Positions 38,341 through 47,421 of a stretch of 56,872 nucleotides of DNA are shown piece after piece. Origin of the DNA: Prolixibacteraceae bacterium (GTDB lineage: Bacteria; Bacteroidota; Bacteroidia; Bacteroidales; Prolixibacteraceae); contig JABGRN010000025.1 of the NCBI GenBank assembly GCA_018648265.1, forward strand, positions 1-56,872, given 5' to 3'. The first letter of the stretch is position 1, and every line of letters begins with the position of its first letter. Under the pieces are notes generated by a model that had not been told where the DNA came from, searched no databases, and saw only the letters and a program-made list of their open reading frames with translations. A program made the translations under genes and the position numbers.

Positions 38341-38401
38341 TTTTTATAATTTAGTATATATCGTTTTTAATCAATATTATTTAAATAATTTTCCAGCTCG
38401 T

Positions 38402-39496
38402 CTATTTGGCATTCAAGCTCTTTTCCCATTCCGGATATTCTTTTAAAACCCTTTCCGGTGAACTTGTGTACCAACTATAACCATTTCTGCGTTCGTGACT
38501 TATTTCAGCCATCGAATTTTTCTTGATACCATCGCGACTGCAGAAAAAGGGCTTGCTGGTTTCTAAATCGTGGAAACGTCCCCATAATGGTGAAGCACTT
38601 GCATCTTCAACCACAATTCGGTTCTTTTTCCCATTTTTATCTGTTTCCCTTTCCAGTTTTATACCCTCAATCTTGTTGCTCTCAAACCATTGAACAGCGC
38701 CATTTACAGCAGCTATAATATCCTCTGAAGGATTTTCGATACTCATTAACAACAATGTTATGCCAACCGATTCGGAACCGCTAAAAGATGGAAGTTCGTA
38801 ACTACGGGCTTTGGCAGGAGCAAGTGTGATTTCATCATGTTGGGCACACCAAACAGTAGGTTTATTATCAACAATTATTTGCGTTTTAACGATACAGTCA
38901 AGACCCTTTTTAAATGCTTCTTGGGCTTTTAATTTATTTTCCTTGCTTATTTGTAATGCTGTAAACTCTTCATTATCAGAAATAATTTCATCCAGAAATT
39001 TCAAAATGTTTACCATGGCATCGTCGTTATAAGTTATCCGGCAATAATAACCACTTCGTAAAGGATAGTACTGCGGCCATCCTCCATTTTTATATTGTGA
39101 TATGAAAATATAATTCATTCCCTTTTCAAATGATTGTTTGTAGCGTTCATCTTTTAATTGAGAATAAACCTTTGCAAGAAATCTTAATTCTGTAATTGTT
39201 GCACTGTTGTCGAATGTTGCCCCAATTTCTTCCTTGTCATTTAAATAATATTTTTTTTCGGATGCCGAAAAAGGATGATGCCAGGCTTTGTTTTTCTCCC
39301 ATCCACCAATTTCCTTTTGACTTAGCAATACATTTTCAGCCACCAATTTTGCTTCATCAGAACCATACCAATCAACAGGCATTTTGGTTGCCACATCTTT
39401 CCATCTTTTATTAAGATAGTTATCGGCTTTATTTTGTGCGAGAACCATATTTGTTGTTAGAATTGCGACTATTGAGAATAAATAGGCCAGTTTCAT
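38402..39496 (-). CDS. PL10 pectate lyase
   Basis: A 364-residue enzyme with a signal peptide (MKLAYLFSIVAILTTNMVLA). PL10 landmarks are clear: GGWPQYYPLRSGYYCRITYNDDAMVNILKFLDE (about residues 140-175), and the C-terminal SGWYTSSPERVLKEYPEW-like block, here YSWYTSSPERVLKEYPEWEK. The family cleaves polygalacturonate by beta-elimination with calcium. The conserved RITYNDDAM segment carries part of the active site. It is 62 bases upstream (on the same strand) of the PepSY-like gene and close to GH28, giving a pectin/galacturonate theme. Confidence 0.95.
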   Translation of the reverse strand: MKLAYLFSIVAILTTNMVLAQNKADNYLNKRWKDVATKMPVDWYGSDEAKLVAENVLLSQKEIGGWEKNKAWHHPFSASEKKYYLNDKEEIGATFDNSATITELRFLAKVYSQLKDERYKQSFEKGMNYIFISQYKNGGWPQYYPLRSGYYCRITYNDDAMVNILKFLDEIISDNEEFTALQISKENKLKAQEAFKKGLDCIVKTQIIVDNKPTVWCAQHDEITLAPAKARSYELPSFSGSESVGITLLLMSIENPSEDIIAAVNGAVQWFESNKIEGIKLERETDKNGKKNRIVVEDASASPLWGRFHDLETSKPFFCSRDGIKKNSMAEISHERRNGYSWYTSSPERVLKEYPEWEKSLNAK

Positions 39497-39615
39497 AATT
39501 TCACTTTTTTAGATTTAGTTTTTCCAAAGAAATGAAACGAATCTGGAAGCAAGTGGGAACGATTCTGGAAAGAATCTGGAATTTCCTAAATTGAATAAAA
39601 CAGAAAATTTATATA

Positions 39616-40890
39616 CTATTCCGGCTCAGAACCAACTTTAAAAATATGCTCTCCTGTGTATGAGTATTTTATAGATAAGCCTGACACATCGGTAATGGTT
39701 TTTGCAATTGCCAGTCCTAAACCGGTTGAACCTGTTTTATTCTGACTTTTACTAAATCTTTTAAATATTTCATCAGTTGACAAAGCTGGTTCATCGCTTG
39801 TGTTTTCGATTGTAAATTGAGATGAAGATAATTTTATAGCAATTTCTCCACCCGGTTGATTGTGGATAATCGCATTTTTTACAAGATTCATGATTAAAAT
39901 TTCAGCAAGGTTTTTATTCATCTTAAAAATCAAATCTCCCTCTTTTTTATAATTTATTTCAATTTTTCGATATTCAGTAAAATCTGAAAAATCGTTTATT
40001 ATTCTGGTGAAAATATCATCGAAGTTAACTTGTTCTTCAACCAAAAACTGTTTGTTTTCTATTTTTGAAATCAGTAAAAGAGATTTATTCAGGTCGGCCA
40101 GGCTTTGAAGTGTTTGAATTATGTTGCCTATTTTTTTAATGTTTCCATCTGACAAATCTTTTTCGTCGGCCAGCAATTCGAGTTTGTTAATTCCAATGGC
40201 CAATGGTGTTTGTAATTCGTGCGAGGCATTTTCGATAAATTGCTTTTGACTGGAGTAGACATCAACATTATCTTTTAAAAGTTTCAGAATAGTTTCGTTT
40301 AGAATTGAAAATTCCTTAATTTTAGTTTTTGCCGGCTCATTTAACGAACCTTTGTCGAGCCGGAAATCTTTCAGATAATTTAATAGCTCGTAAAAAGGTT
40401 TCCATGCATTTTTCAATACAAAATTATTGACCAGCAAAATACAGATTAACAAGAATAAATACAGCCATAACAAAGAAGTAGCCAGTTCTTTTATAAGTTT
40501 GTTACGGTCTAATTCCTGCGAAATAACTTGCATTTCGTAATACAATCCGTCTTCTGCAACAAAAGCAGTTGTTAGCAAACGGTTACTTTCAAAAATGTTT
40601 TTTACAGTTGAAAAAATAAGTGTGTCTTTGTACGTATCTCTTATTTGCAATGCATATTCTTCGTTTACACTTTTTACAATGTAATTTTTGTCTCCAAAAG
40701 AATCTTGCGGAATAAGTTGCGAATCATCTTTTAATTTGTCGATTATAAGAATTTTATAATTGGCAAGACCTTCGTCGATGGTAAATTTTACCTGGTTTAA
40801 AAGTTGAAAATAAAAAAGCACAGCCCACAAACTTACGATTGCAAACAAGGTTGCCGACAAATAAAAAAGCGTGTAATTTAAAAGTTTCAT
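39616..40890 (-). CDS. Sensor histidine kinase (HisKA, two membrane segments)
   Basis: A 424-residue kinase. Membrane segments are at about residues 6-28 and 143-165, and the 115 residues between them form an extracytoplasmic sensor. HisKA begins with ENASHELQTPLAIGINKLELL, where the His (about residue 224) is the phospho-acceptor. N, G1 and G2 boxes are MNLVKNAIIHNQPGG and GSTGLGLAIAKTI. It overlaps the response regulator by four bases, so they form one two-component system. The sensor region has no recognisable domain. Confidence 0.95.
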   Translation of the reverse strand: MKLLNYTLFYLSATLFAIVSLWAVLFYFQLLNQVKFTIDEGLANYKILIIDKLKDDSQLIPQDSFGDKNYIVKSVNEEYALQIRDTYKDTLIFSTVKNIFESNRLLTTAFVAEDGLYYEMQVISQELDRNKLIKELATSLLWLYLFLLICILLVNNFVLKNAWKPFYELLNYLKDFRLDKGSLNEPAKTKIKEFSILNETILKLLKDNVDVYSSQKQFIENASHELQTPLAIGINKLELLADEKDLSDGNIKKIGNIIQTLQSLADLNKSLLLISKIENKQFLVEEQVNFDDIFTRIINDFSDFTEYRKIEINYKKEGDLIFKMNKNLAEILIMNLVKNAIIHNQPGGEIAIKLSSSQFTIENTSDEPALSTDEIFKRFSKSQNKTGSTGLGLAIAKTITDVSGLSIKYSYTGEHIFKVGSEPE

Positions 40891-41600
40891 TTTGAAGTCA
40901 GTTTGTAACCCATTCCATAAACTGCGCTAATTTCCACCTTTGCACCGTTGATACGAAGTTTTTTTCTGAGGTTTTTAATTTGTGAATAGATAAAATCGAA
41001 ATCATCAGCTTGGTCGATGTAATCGCCCCAAATGTTTTCGGCAATTGCCGATTTCCGTGTTATCCGATTTTTATTCATCATTAAAAAAACAAGAATGTCC
41101 AGTTCTTTCCGGTTAAAAATTACAGATTGATTGTCGATAAAAACCAAACGTTCTTCAATGTCAATTTTCAGGTTTTCTAATTCAAGCAGCTTGTGGCCAT
41201 CCATTTTATTTCTGCGAATTACAGATTTTATGCGGGCATTCAACTCCGCCAGGTGAAAAGGTTTGGTAAGATAATCGTCGGCTCCCAAATCCAACCCTTT
41301 AATTTTATCGTCGAGCGAATTTTTTGCTGAAATAATAATAACGCTGTCGGCTTTATTTAAATTTTTTAACTCCTGCAACAATTCAAGTCCATTTCCTCCG
41401 GGCAGCATAATATCCAATAAAATACAGTCGTAATCGTACGATACAATTTTATCCAATCCCGAGTTAAAATTATTGGCTGTTTCTATATTGTAATTTTCAT
41501 CTTCCAGAAATTGTTTTATCAATTCCAGCATTTCAGGTTCATCTTCAATTACGAGAATTTCATTTATTTTTTTTGTGATTATAAGAAGCAATGCTCTCAC
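40887..41600 (-). CDS. OmpR-type response regulator
   Basis: The annotated start is GTG at 41600, giving about 237 residues; a TTG at 41591 is nearly as good. An ATG at 41795 opens a longer frame, but its extra 65 residues overlap the real DUF4177 gene in another frame and have no receiver character. The receiver starts KINEILVIEDEPEM with phospho-acceptor Asp in CILLDIMLPGG and KPFHL. The winged-helix output domain ends GVIDQADDFDFI... VSAVYGMGYKL-like text. It overlaps the sensor kinase by four bases. Expected to regulate nearby glycan or envelope genes; the target is not known. Confidence 0.85.
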   Translation of the reverse strand: MRALLLIITKKINEILVIEDEPEMLELIKQFLEDENYNIETANNFNSGLDKIVSYDYDCILLDIMLPGGNGLELLQELKNLNKADSVIIISAKNSLDDKIKGLDLGADDYLTKPFHLAELNARIKSVIRRNKMDGHKLLELENLKIDIEERLVFIDNQSVIFNRKELDILVFLMMNKNRITRKSAIAENIWGDYIDQADDFDFIYSQIKNLRKKLRINGAKVEISAVYGMGYKLTSK

Positions 41601-41662
41601 AAAGGAAGATTTGTTTTTTACTTCGAAGTTTTTTAAAACCTTAAAGGTGTGATTCGTAACGA

Positions 41663-41887
41663 TTAAAATCCGGACTCTTCGGTTTTTTCTCTTTTGAAAA
41701 CAACAAGAAATTCTCTGGTAGTTGCCCCCTGGAAAAAAAAGGCTCCTGAAGTAATGGGTTCCATTTTTATTAAATCCCATCCTTTGTTTCCCCAAGTTTG
41801 GAATTTTTTGTCCAATTCTTCCTGAAATTTTTTTCTTCTTAAATGAGTGATAGTGATGGTTAGTAGTTTATATTCAAATTTTTTCAT
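41663..41887 (-). CDS. DUF4177 small protein
   Basis: A 74-residue cytoplasmic protein. It starts KKFEYKLLTITIT and continues ELDKKFQTWGNKGWDLIKMEPITSG, then FLVVFKREK, the full DUF4177 pattern (an N-terminal strand, a 'Leu-...-GKEGWEL' turn, and a final 'FKR'). Domain function is unknown; it is short and probably a regulatory or structural mini-protein. The response regulator begins 62 bases downstream on the same strand. The frame is confirmed by family match even though a longer frame overlaps it. Confidence 0.88.
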   Translation of the reverse strand: MKKFEYKLLTITITHLRRKKFQEELDKKFQTWGNKGWDLIKMEPITSGAFFFQGATTREFLVVFKREKTEESGF

Positions 41888-41964
41888 GTGATTTTCAATT
41901 TATTCTGTTAAAATTATTTATTGGAAACTGTTCTTTTTATTCTCAGCAATTAGAGAACAGTTCT

Positions 41965-43389
41965 TTAATCCTTCGGGTCGTAATCTGGATTCACCTCAGG
42001 AAATTTAGCATTTGAATCGGCCAGTTTTGTATTGAGAATTGCTTTTAATTCGGCAACTTTCTCTAAATTTTGATTGGCAATATTTGTGGTTTCGCCGGGG
42101 TCATTGGTCAGATTAAAAAGCTTAGTTTGCATGTCTTCGTAATGAATCACCAGTTTCCAATCTCCTTTTCGAAGTGCCGAACCCGGTTTCCACGCACTGC
42201 CATGATAATGTGGATAGTGCCAGAATAGTTCGTCTCTTTCTAAATTTGTGTTTTTGGTGAGAGCTGGCACAAGATTTTCACCGTCGTTTTTTTCATGCTG
42301 AATTCCGGCAAGACTTAAAATAGTGGTAAAATAGTCCATGCTTATAGCAGGATCTTCCTCAAATCTTCCTGGATTAAAAACCTCAGGGCCTTTAATTATC
42401 AATGGAACTCTGATTCCCCCCTCGTAACACCAACCTTTTCCGGCTCGCAACGGACCATTATTTGTTGGTGCATTTTTCCTTGTTAAAGTTGAAAGTCCGC
42501 CATTGTCGCTGGTGAAAATTACCCAGGTATTTTCGTCCAATCCCTGTTCTTTTAATGCTGCCAAAACTCGCCCAACATTTTCATCCATTGCAGCCACCAT
42601 CGACGCAAAAGCAGCATTTTCCTGAATAAGTTTAGTCCAGCCGTCGCCTTCTTTTTTATGCGGAACTTCATTTAAATTCAACTGCTCGCGTTTGGCTTTA
42701 TATTTTTCAATGTGCTTTTTTGAAGCCTGAATAGGAGTATGAACCGTATAAAAAGCCAGGTAAAGTAAAAATGGATTTTCTTTATTTTTAGCGATAAATT
42801 TTATGCTTTCGTCGGTTAATCGGTCGGTTAAATATTCACCTTCAGGACCATCGGAAAGTTTAGGATTTTTGTAAGGAGAATAATAACCTCCGGGAGGGCT
42901 GCCTTTTTCGTGGCCACCAATGTTAACGTCGAATCCCTGATCTTCTGGAAAAAATCCTTCGTCGCCCAAATGCCATTTACCAACAAAGCAGGTTTTATAA
43001 CCATTTTCTTTTAGCTTCTCTGCCAGTGTAATTTCTTTGAGTGCCAGTTCTGTTCCATCTTGTGGTCCAAGTAGTGGTCTTTTTTTTGGATCACTTCCCG
43101 GAATCCAGTCGGTAATATTTACACGGTTGGGGTGTTTGCCTGTCATTAATGCGGCGCGGGTAGGACTGCAAACCGGGTTTGCAGCGTAGGCATTTGTAAA
43201 CCGAACTCCTGATTCTGCCAGTTTATCAATATTTGGAGTGTCGTAAAAACTTTCGGGATAGTTACATTTTACATCAGCCCAACCTAAATCGTCAACCAGA
43301 ATAAATACGAAATTGGGTTGTTGTTTCTCGTTTGTACAAGAGAATAAAAAGAAAATCATTGTTATTAGAAAAAGATACTTTTTTGCCAT
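41965..43389 (-). CDS. Sulfatase lipoprotein (S1 family)
   Basis: A 474-residue enzyme with a lipoprotein signal (MIFFLFSC, Cys18). NFVFILVDDLGWADVKCNYP carries the first metal ligands. CSPTR (catalytic Cys74) with AALMTGK follows. Later blocks are GKWHLGDEGFFP and FTSDNGG; the SDNGG form is typical of arylsulfatase A-like enzymes. This is the only sulfatase of the right-hand half. Its N-terminal half matches the truncated sulfatase pseudogene 44894-45108 very closely, so a second copy existed here. Convergent or nearby genes do not overlap it. Confidence 0.93.
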   Translation of the reverse strand: MAKKYLFLITMIFFLFSCTNEKQQPNFVFILVDDLGWADVKCNYPESFYDTPNIDKLAESGVRFTNAYAANPVCSPTRAALMTGKHPNRVNITDWIPGSDPKKRPLLGPQDGTELALKEITLAEKLKENGYKTCFVGKWHLGDEGFFPEDQGFDVNIGGHEKGSPPGGYYSPYKNPKLSDGPEGEYLTDRLTDESIKFIAKNKENPFLLYLAFYTVHTPIQASKKHIEKYKAKREQLNLNEVPHKKEGDGWTKLIQENAAFASMVAAMDENVGRVLAALKEQGLDENTWVIFTSDNGGLSTLTRKNAPTNNGPLRAGKGWCYEGGIRVPLIIKGPEVFNPGRFEEDPAISMDYFTTILSLAGIQHEKNDGENLVPALTKNTNLERDELFWHYPHYHGSAWKPGSALRKGDWKLVIHYEDMQTKLFNLTNDPGETTNIANQNLEKVAELKAILNTKLADSNAKFPEVNPDYDPKD

Positions 43390-43458
43390 TTTTATTGAAT
43401 TTAAATTTAAAAAACGATTTTAAATATTAAAATTATTATTGCTTCTGAATTTTGGTTT

Positions 43459-44622
43459 TCAAGGAAACAGCGTTTTTAAAAATTGATTTAATCCACAAAC
43501 AAACACATTTTCCTTTACCGGATACATATCAGAAATTGGCGCAATAACATACACCATTTCTGCACCCACATCGTTAATTGCTTTCCAAAAACCTTTTGTT
43601 AATTGCGGGGCGGTTGAAGCTTTACATTCAACTGCAATAACTTTTTTACCTCTCGTTAAAACCAAATCCAATTCATGCCCCGATGCTGTCCGGTAAAAAT
43701 AAGGGGTCCAATCATGGGCAATACTAAGGATATTTTCGATTACATATCCTTCCCACGACGAACCAAAAATTGGGTTGCCTAATAAATCATTAAAGCCATC
43801 TATTTGTAACAGTCGATGAAGAATTCCCGAATCCCGAACAAAAATTTTAGGTGATTTAACAAGGCGTTTTTTTACATTTACAATAAACGGCTGAAGCGTG
43901 CGCAAAACAAAAGTTTGTTCCAATAAATCAATATATCTGCGAATGGTCGGATGTGTGAGACTCAAAGATTCTCCAAGTTTAAAAGAATTTAGGATTTGAC
44001 CTTGACTATGAGCACACATTGTAAGTAACCGGCGCAGTTGAAGCGCAGGAAGTTGAAATCCTAACTGAGGAATATCCCGCTCGATATAAGTTCTAATAAA
44101 ATTTTCTCGCCACAAGTTGCTGTCACTGTCATTTGCCGACAAATAACTTTCAGGATAACCACCTCTAAACCAGTGTTTATAAAGTTCAAATTCTTTCAAA
44201 TACCCGATTTCGGAAATTGAGAATGGAGTCAATTCTATTAAACCAATCCGGCCAGCCAATGTTTCCGCCGAATTTGAAATTAGTTCGCGCGACGCAGAAC
44301 CCAAAAGGATAAACCGGCCGTTTCTTCTGTCTTCGTCAATTATACTTCTTAATATTGAAAACATTTCAGGCATTTTCTGAATTTCGTCAAGGCAAATTGT
44401 GGATTCCTTATTGTTTTTAATAAACAAATATGGATCTGACAGCTTATTCAGGTCCGACATATTTTGAAGATCCATATATAAAAAATTTGGAATTTTTCCT
44501 GCAAGCATTTTTGATAACGTGGACTTACCACATTGTCTTGATCCTAAAAGTGCAACAACAGGAAATACTTTAAGGTTTTGAAAGACAAAAGATTCTATTT
44601 TACGTTGAATTAAAGCGTGCAT
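43459..44622 (-). CDS. AAA ATPase with DUF4143 (AAA_14 type)
   Basis: The start at 44622 gives a 387-residue protein beginning MHALIQRKIESF; a longer frame from 44679 adds 19 residues with no family match. The AAA_14 domain covers about residues 20-190: Walker A in LGSRQCGKST, Walker B ICLDEIQKMPE, and GSASRELI. DUF4143 covers about 205-370 and ends in VIAVECKAS, a nuclease-like E-x-K signature. Such proteins are common, mobile and of unclear role; some act in defence or toxin-like settings. It is placed next to the pseudogene scar, which may mark an insertion point. Confidence 0.9.
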   Translation of the reverse strand: MHALIQRKIESFVFQNLKVFPVVALLGSRQCGKSTLSKMLAGKIPNFLYMDLQNMSDLNKLSDPYLFIKNNKESTICLDEIQKMPEMFSILRSIIDEDRRNGRFILLGSASRELISNSAETLAGRIGLIELTPFSISEIGYLKEFELYKHWFRGGYPESYLSANDSDSNLWRENFIRTYIERDIPQLGFQLPALQLRRLLTMCAHSQGQILNSFKLGESLSLTHPTIRRYIDLLEQTFVLRTLQPFIVNVKKRLVKSPKIFVRDSGILHRLLQIDGFNDLLGNPIFGSSWEGYVIENILSIAHDWTPYFYRTASGHELDLVLTRGKKVIAVECKASTAPQLTKGFWKAINDVGAEMVYVIAPISDMYPVKENVFVCGLNQFLKTLFP

Positions 44623-44747
44623 TTTGAAAATTAGATTTACAATTTGCATAAAAATATAAAAACTATTACATATCAGCAAAAATAGATGTGTTTTTGCTTA
44701 AGGTAAATTCCTTTAAACTTTTAATTTAAATTTTGATTTCAAACTCA

Positions 44748-44755
44748 TATCTTTG
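44748..44755 (+). promoter_or_regulatory. -7 box relic upstream of the dead Tat-exported gene
   Basis: TATCTTTG lies 21 bases before the pseudogene ATG (44777), exactly as in the intact copy. The surrounding bases (TCAAAC then CATATCTTTGA) are also alike in the two copies. It may still fire and produce a short, useless transcript into the sulfatase remnant. Confidence 0.5.
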
Positions 44756-44776
44756 AAAGAACCTAAAACTTTAGAA

Positions 44777-44899
44777 ATGAACCGACGAAATTTTTTACAT
44801 TACACCGGAGCAGCTTCACTAATTTCAACAGGAATAATTTCACCTGTAACTTTGTTGGCAAACAAACCTTTCCATGAATTTAAAGGATTTGAGAGTTTG
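44777..44899 (+). pseudogene. 5' fragment of a Tat-exported putative glycan-active gene
   Basis: This fragment codes for about 40 residues that match the first 40 of the intact gene at 48408 (MNRRNFLHYTGAASLIST...). Its reading frame runs on a few codons past the homology and then stops (TAA at 44915-44917). Even the leader context is shared: TATCTTTG lies exactly 21 bases before the ATG in both copies. More than 500 codons of the original gene are missing. It abuts the sulfatase remnant on the other strand, so one deletion removed the 3' parts of two convergent genes. Confidence 0.88.
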
Positions 44900-45108
44900 C
44901 AAAGTAGGTCTGTGTAAATCGCTCGCCGTTTTCAGCCAATTAATCAATATTTGGTGTGTCGTAAAAATTTTCAGGATAATTACATTTTACATCTGCCCAA
45001 CCCAAATCGTCAACTAAAATAAATACAAAAGTTCGGTGGTGCTTTTTTTGTTGAACAAGAAAATAGAACAGAAAGGAGTAAAATTGCGGATAGACTTCTG
45101 ATAGACAT
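44894..45108 (-). pseudogene. 5' fragment of a sulfatase gene
   Basis: Reading from an ATG at 45108 gives a lipoprotein leader (MSIRSLSAIL ... LFSC). An extra T after APPNF shifts the frame. In the correct frame the protein continues FVFILVDDLGWADVKCNYPE and FYDTPNID, matching the sulfatase at 41965-43389. A Lys codon has become a stop (TAA, D*L for DKL) just after NID. The remaining homology reaches FTQTYFAN and ends before the C-x-P-x-R motif. So there are three independent lesions: frameshift, nonsense and truncation. The gene is dead. Confidence 0.92.
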
Positions 45109-45163
45109 TTTGAATTGTATTCTTTCAAAAATACAATTTCAAAACAGTTATAAGAAATTAGAT

Positions 45164-47260
45164 TTACAAATTCAACAATTCCTCCTTCTCAAATTCTTTT
45201 CTAATCCTTTTGTGGTTATTCCAGAACCTTGTTTCCATTTCAGAAATGATTTTCTGAAATTCAGGTAGTTTCCTAATATTATCATAAACCGGATCATCCA
45301 TATAGTTTCTGATAATTGCATATTTAATATTTACAGCGGCATTTAAATCTAGTCTTAAGTGTTCCAGCGCCTTTTTGTGGTCTCCTGTTAAAGAATATAC
45401 TCCGCATAATATTCTATTAATTCTAAATTCCTGTTGAGATTCTGCGTAAGATAAATACTGTTTAATTTGTTCTACTGATTTTTCTACTTCACCTAACTCC
45501 GAATAAATTACAGCAATTCGACCGGAATACATTCCATTATAATTTGAAATTTCTTCTCCTAAAATCATCTCACGCCATTGTTTAAAATGGTTATATGCTT
45601 CCTCATATTCTCTCATTTTATAACAGGCTTTCCAAAGTTGGTTTATTGCCAAATAATTTATGGAATCTTTTTTCAGTATTTCGATTGTAAGATTCTTAAC
45701 GTTTAAATAGTCTCCATACTGACCGGATGAGACTAAAATGTCCAGGTTCAATTCAGCTAAATAAATTAACGAATTTGTGTGACTGGGATCAATTTCATGG
45801 CATTTATTGTAATTTTCTTTGGCAAGTTCAAAAAAACCCGAAATACGAAGTGCATTGGCCAAATAATTGTATGTGTCAGCAACACTTACTGTTGAAGAAG
45901 GATGATCGCTTAGCGATATATTTAATCGCATCGCTAAAAGTGCAGATTTTAAAGATTTTTCGTGATCTCGTATGACTCCATAACAAGCATACAAATGGCG
46001 AAGTGCCCGATACGAATTAGGGTTAAATTCCAAAGCTTTTTCTAAGAACTCAATTGCCTCTAAATAATTATCTATGTTTAGATAATAATATGCTTTTGCA
46101 ATCCAGCTCATGTCCAGTTGGTAGTCATTCAAAATTGCAAAATCCGCATTATTTAATATTTGTAAAGTAAATTTTTTTTCACTTAATCTAATGTCCAGTT
46201 GGTAATAGCAATATGCAAGCTCGGCGTAAGCCAGGGCGAATTCATCATCTTGTTCAAGTGCTTTTTTAAAATATTCAACAGCATTGAAATAATCGTTCCT
46301 GTTTTTTGCATTATCAGATATCATCTTTCCTTTCAAATAGAGCTCATTTGCTATGATGTTTTCAGTTGGTTTTTTATTTATTCTTTCCTGTTCTTCATTT
46401 GTAATTTTTGCATGAATCCCATCTGCGATGTCTTTCGCTACTTTAATCTGCAAACTGATAATCTCTTCAGGTTTTTCACGGTAATTGTCCTGCCAGATAA
46501 TCTTATCGTTTGGTACATCAATCAATTTAACATCCAGGTAAATTTCTTCTTTAGGTTTTTGACAACTGGCTTCGATAATATAATTAATATTCGATTCAGC
46601 TGCTATTTCTTTATATGGTGGTTTTGGTTTGTCCCTGTATTTATCCATTGATGAAGTTCCTACTACTCTTAAATCATTGATTTTAGAAAGGTTACTGATA
46701 ATGTTTTCTCTTAATCCAAAAACAAAATGATTTATAGTTGAATCGTTACTGATATTTTCAAATGGCAATGCGCCAACAGATTTTTCAAGAGTTTGCTGTT
46801 TAGATGTATATGATTTAAATAATACAAATAGAACAATTGCAAAAAAAACTACAAGTATGGTTGAAGTAAGGATTTTAGTTAACCGGATTTTGTTAGCTTG
46901 AACAGAAATATGGTCTCCCTCAGTTCTGTCCCCAACTTCTCCGGGGGGATAGCCATAAAATTCGTGGAACCGTTTTATAAAATAAGATATGTTAGCAAAT
47001 CCAACTTTATAAGCTACTTCAGAAACCGTAAAAGAGGTATGCCTTAAAATTTCCTTTGCTTTTTTTAAACGTATTTGGCAAATAAACTGGCTTACTGTAA
47101 TTTTTGCATTTATAATTACTTTTCGGTGAAGGTTCGAGCGGCTCATGCTCAACTCTTTTGCCAATCCTGAAACACCAAAATGTTCGTTGGATAAATTTAT
47201 TTCAACAATTTTAGTGATTTTGTTTATAAACTCATTCTCGTGTGAATGTGATTCAGACAT
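45164..47260 (-). CDS. Membrane-tethered AraC/TolB-like/TPR regulator
   Basis: A 698-residue protein with an unusual order. The AraC-type DNA-binding domain comes first (about residues 10-105, with HFGVSGLAKELSMSRSNLHRKV and FANISYFIKRFHEFYGYPP). One membrane segment follows (about 130-150). Outside is a TolB/FlgO-like domain (about 160-285; VGALPFENISNDS, GTSSMDKYRDKP, INYIIEASCQKPKEEIYLDVKLID). TPR-like helices fill about 295-660. The protein can thus sense on the outside and bind DNA inside without a phosphorelay. It is directly upstream of the pseudogene scar and faces the TonB-C-like gene across 161 bases. Confidence 0.92.
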   Translation of the reverse strand: MSESHSHENEFINKITKIVEINLSNEHFGVSGLAKELSMSRSNLHRKVIINAKITVSQFICQIRLKKAKEILRHTSFTVSEVAYKVGFANISYFIKRFHEFYGYPPGEVGDRTEGDHISVQANKIRLTKILTSTILVVFFAIVLFVLFKSYTSKQQTLEKSVGALPFENISNDSTINHFVFGLRENIISNLSKINDLRVVGTSSMDKYRDKPKPPYKEIAAESNINYIIEASCQKPKEEIYLDVKLIDVPNDKIIWQDNYREKPEEIISLQIKVAKDIADGIHAKITNEEQERINKKPTENIIANELYLKGKMISDNAKNRNDYFNAVEYFKKALEQDDEFALAYAELAYCYYQLDIRLSEKKFTLQILNNADFAILNDYQLDMSWIAKAYYYLNIDNYLEAIEFLEKALEFNPNSYRALRHLYACYGVIRDHEKSLKSALLAMRLNISLSDHPSSTVSVADTYNYLANALRISGFFELAKENYNKCHEIDPSHTNSLIYLAELNLDILVSSGQYGDYLNVKNLTIEILKKDSINYLAINQLWKACYKMREYEEAYNHFKQWREMILGEEISNYNGMYSGRIAVIYSELGEVEKSVEQIKQYLSYAESQQEFRINRILCGVYSLTGDHKKALEHLRLDLNAAVNIKYAIIRNYMDDPVYDNIRKLPEFQKIISEMETRFWNNHKRIRKEFEKEELLNL

Positions 47261-47421
47261 TGTTTTGTTCTTGAGCTGTTGAAAAATGGTTTTAAAAAGT
47301 TACGACAATATTGTTACATGGCAATGTTTTTTAAAAATTTACCTAATTTTTTATTTGATCTCCAAAAGCAGGTTCCGCACAACCAGAACCTGCTTCAAAC
47401 AAATCACCTATAAAATGGAGG

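Noticed and set aside
41601-41795. N-terminal 65-residue extension of the response regulator
   Set aside because: It overlaps the DUF4177 gene in another frame and has no receiver-like sequence; a GTG or TTG start is preferred.
44940-45128. 62-residue minus-strand frame as a real small gene
   Set aside because: It is the middle part of a broken sulfatase whose true leader is in another frame; it has no start context of its own.
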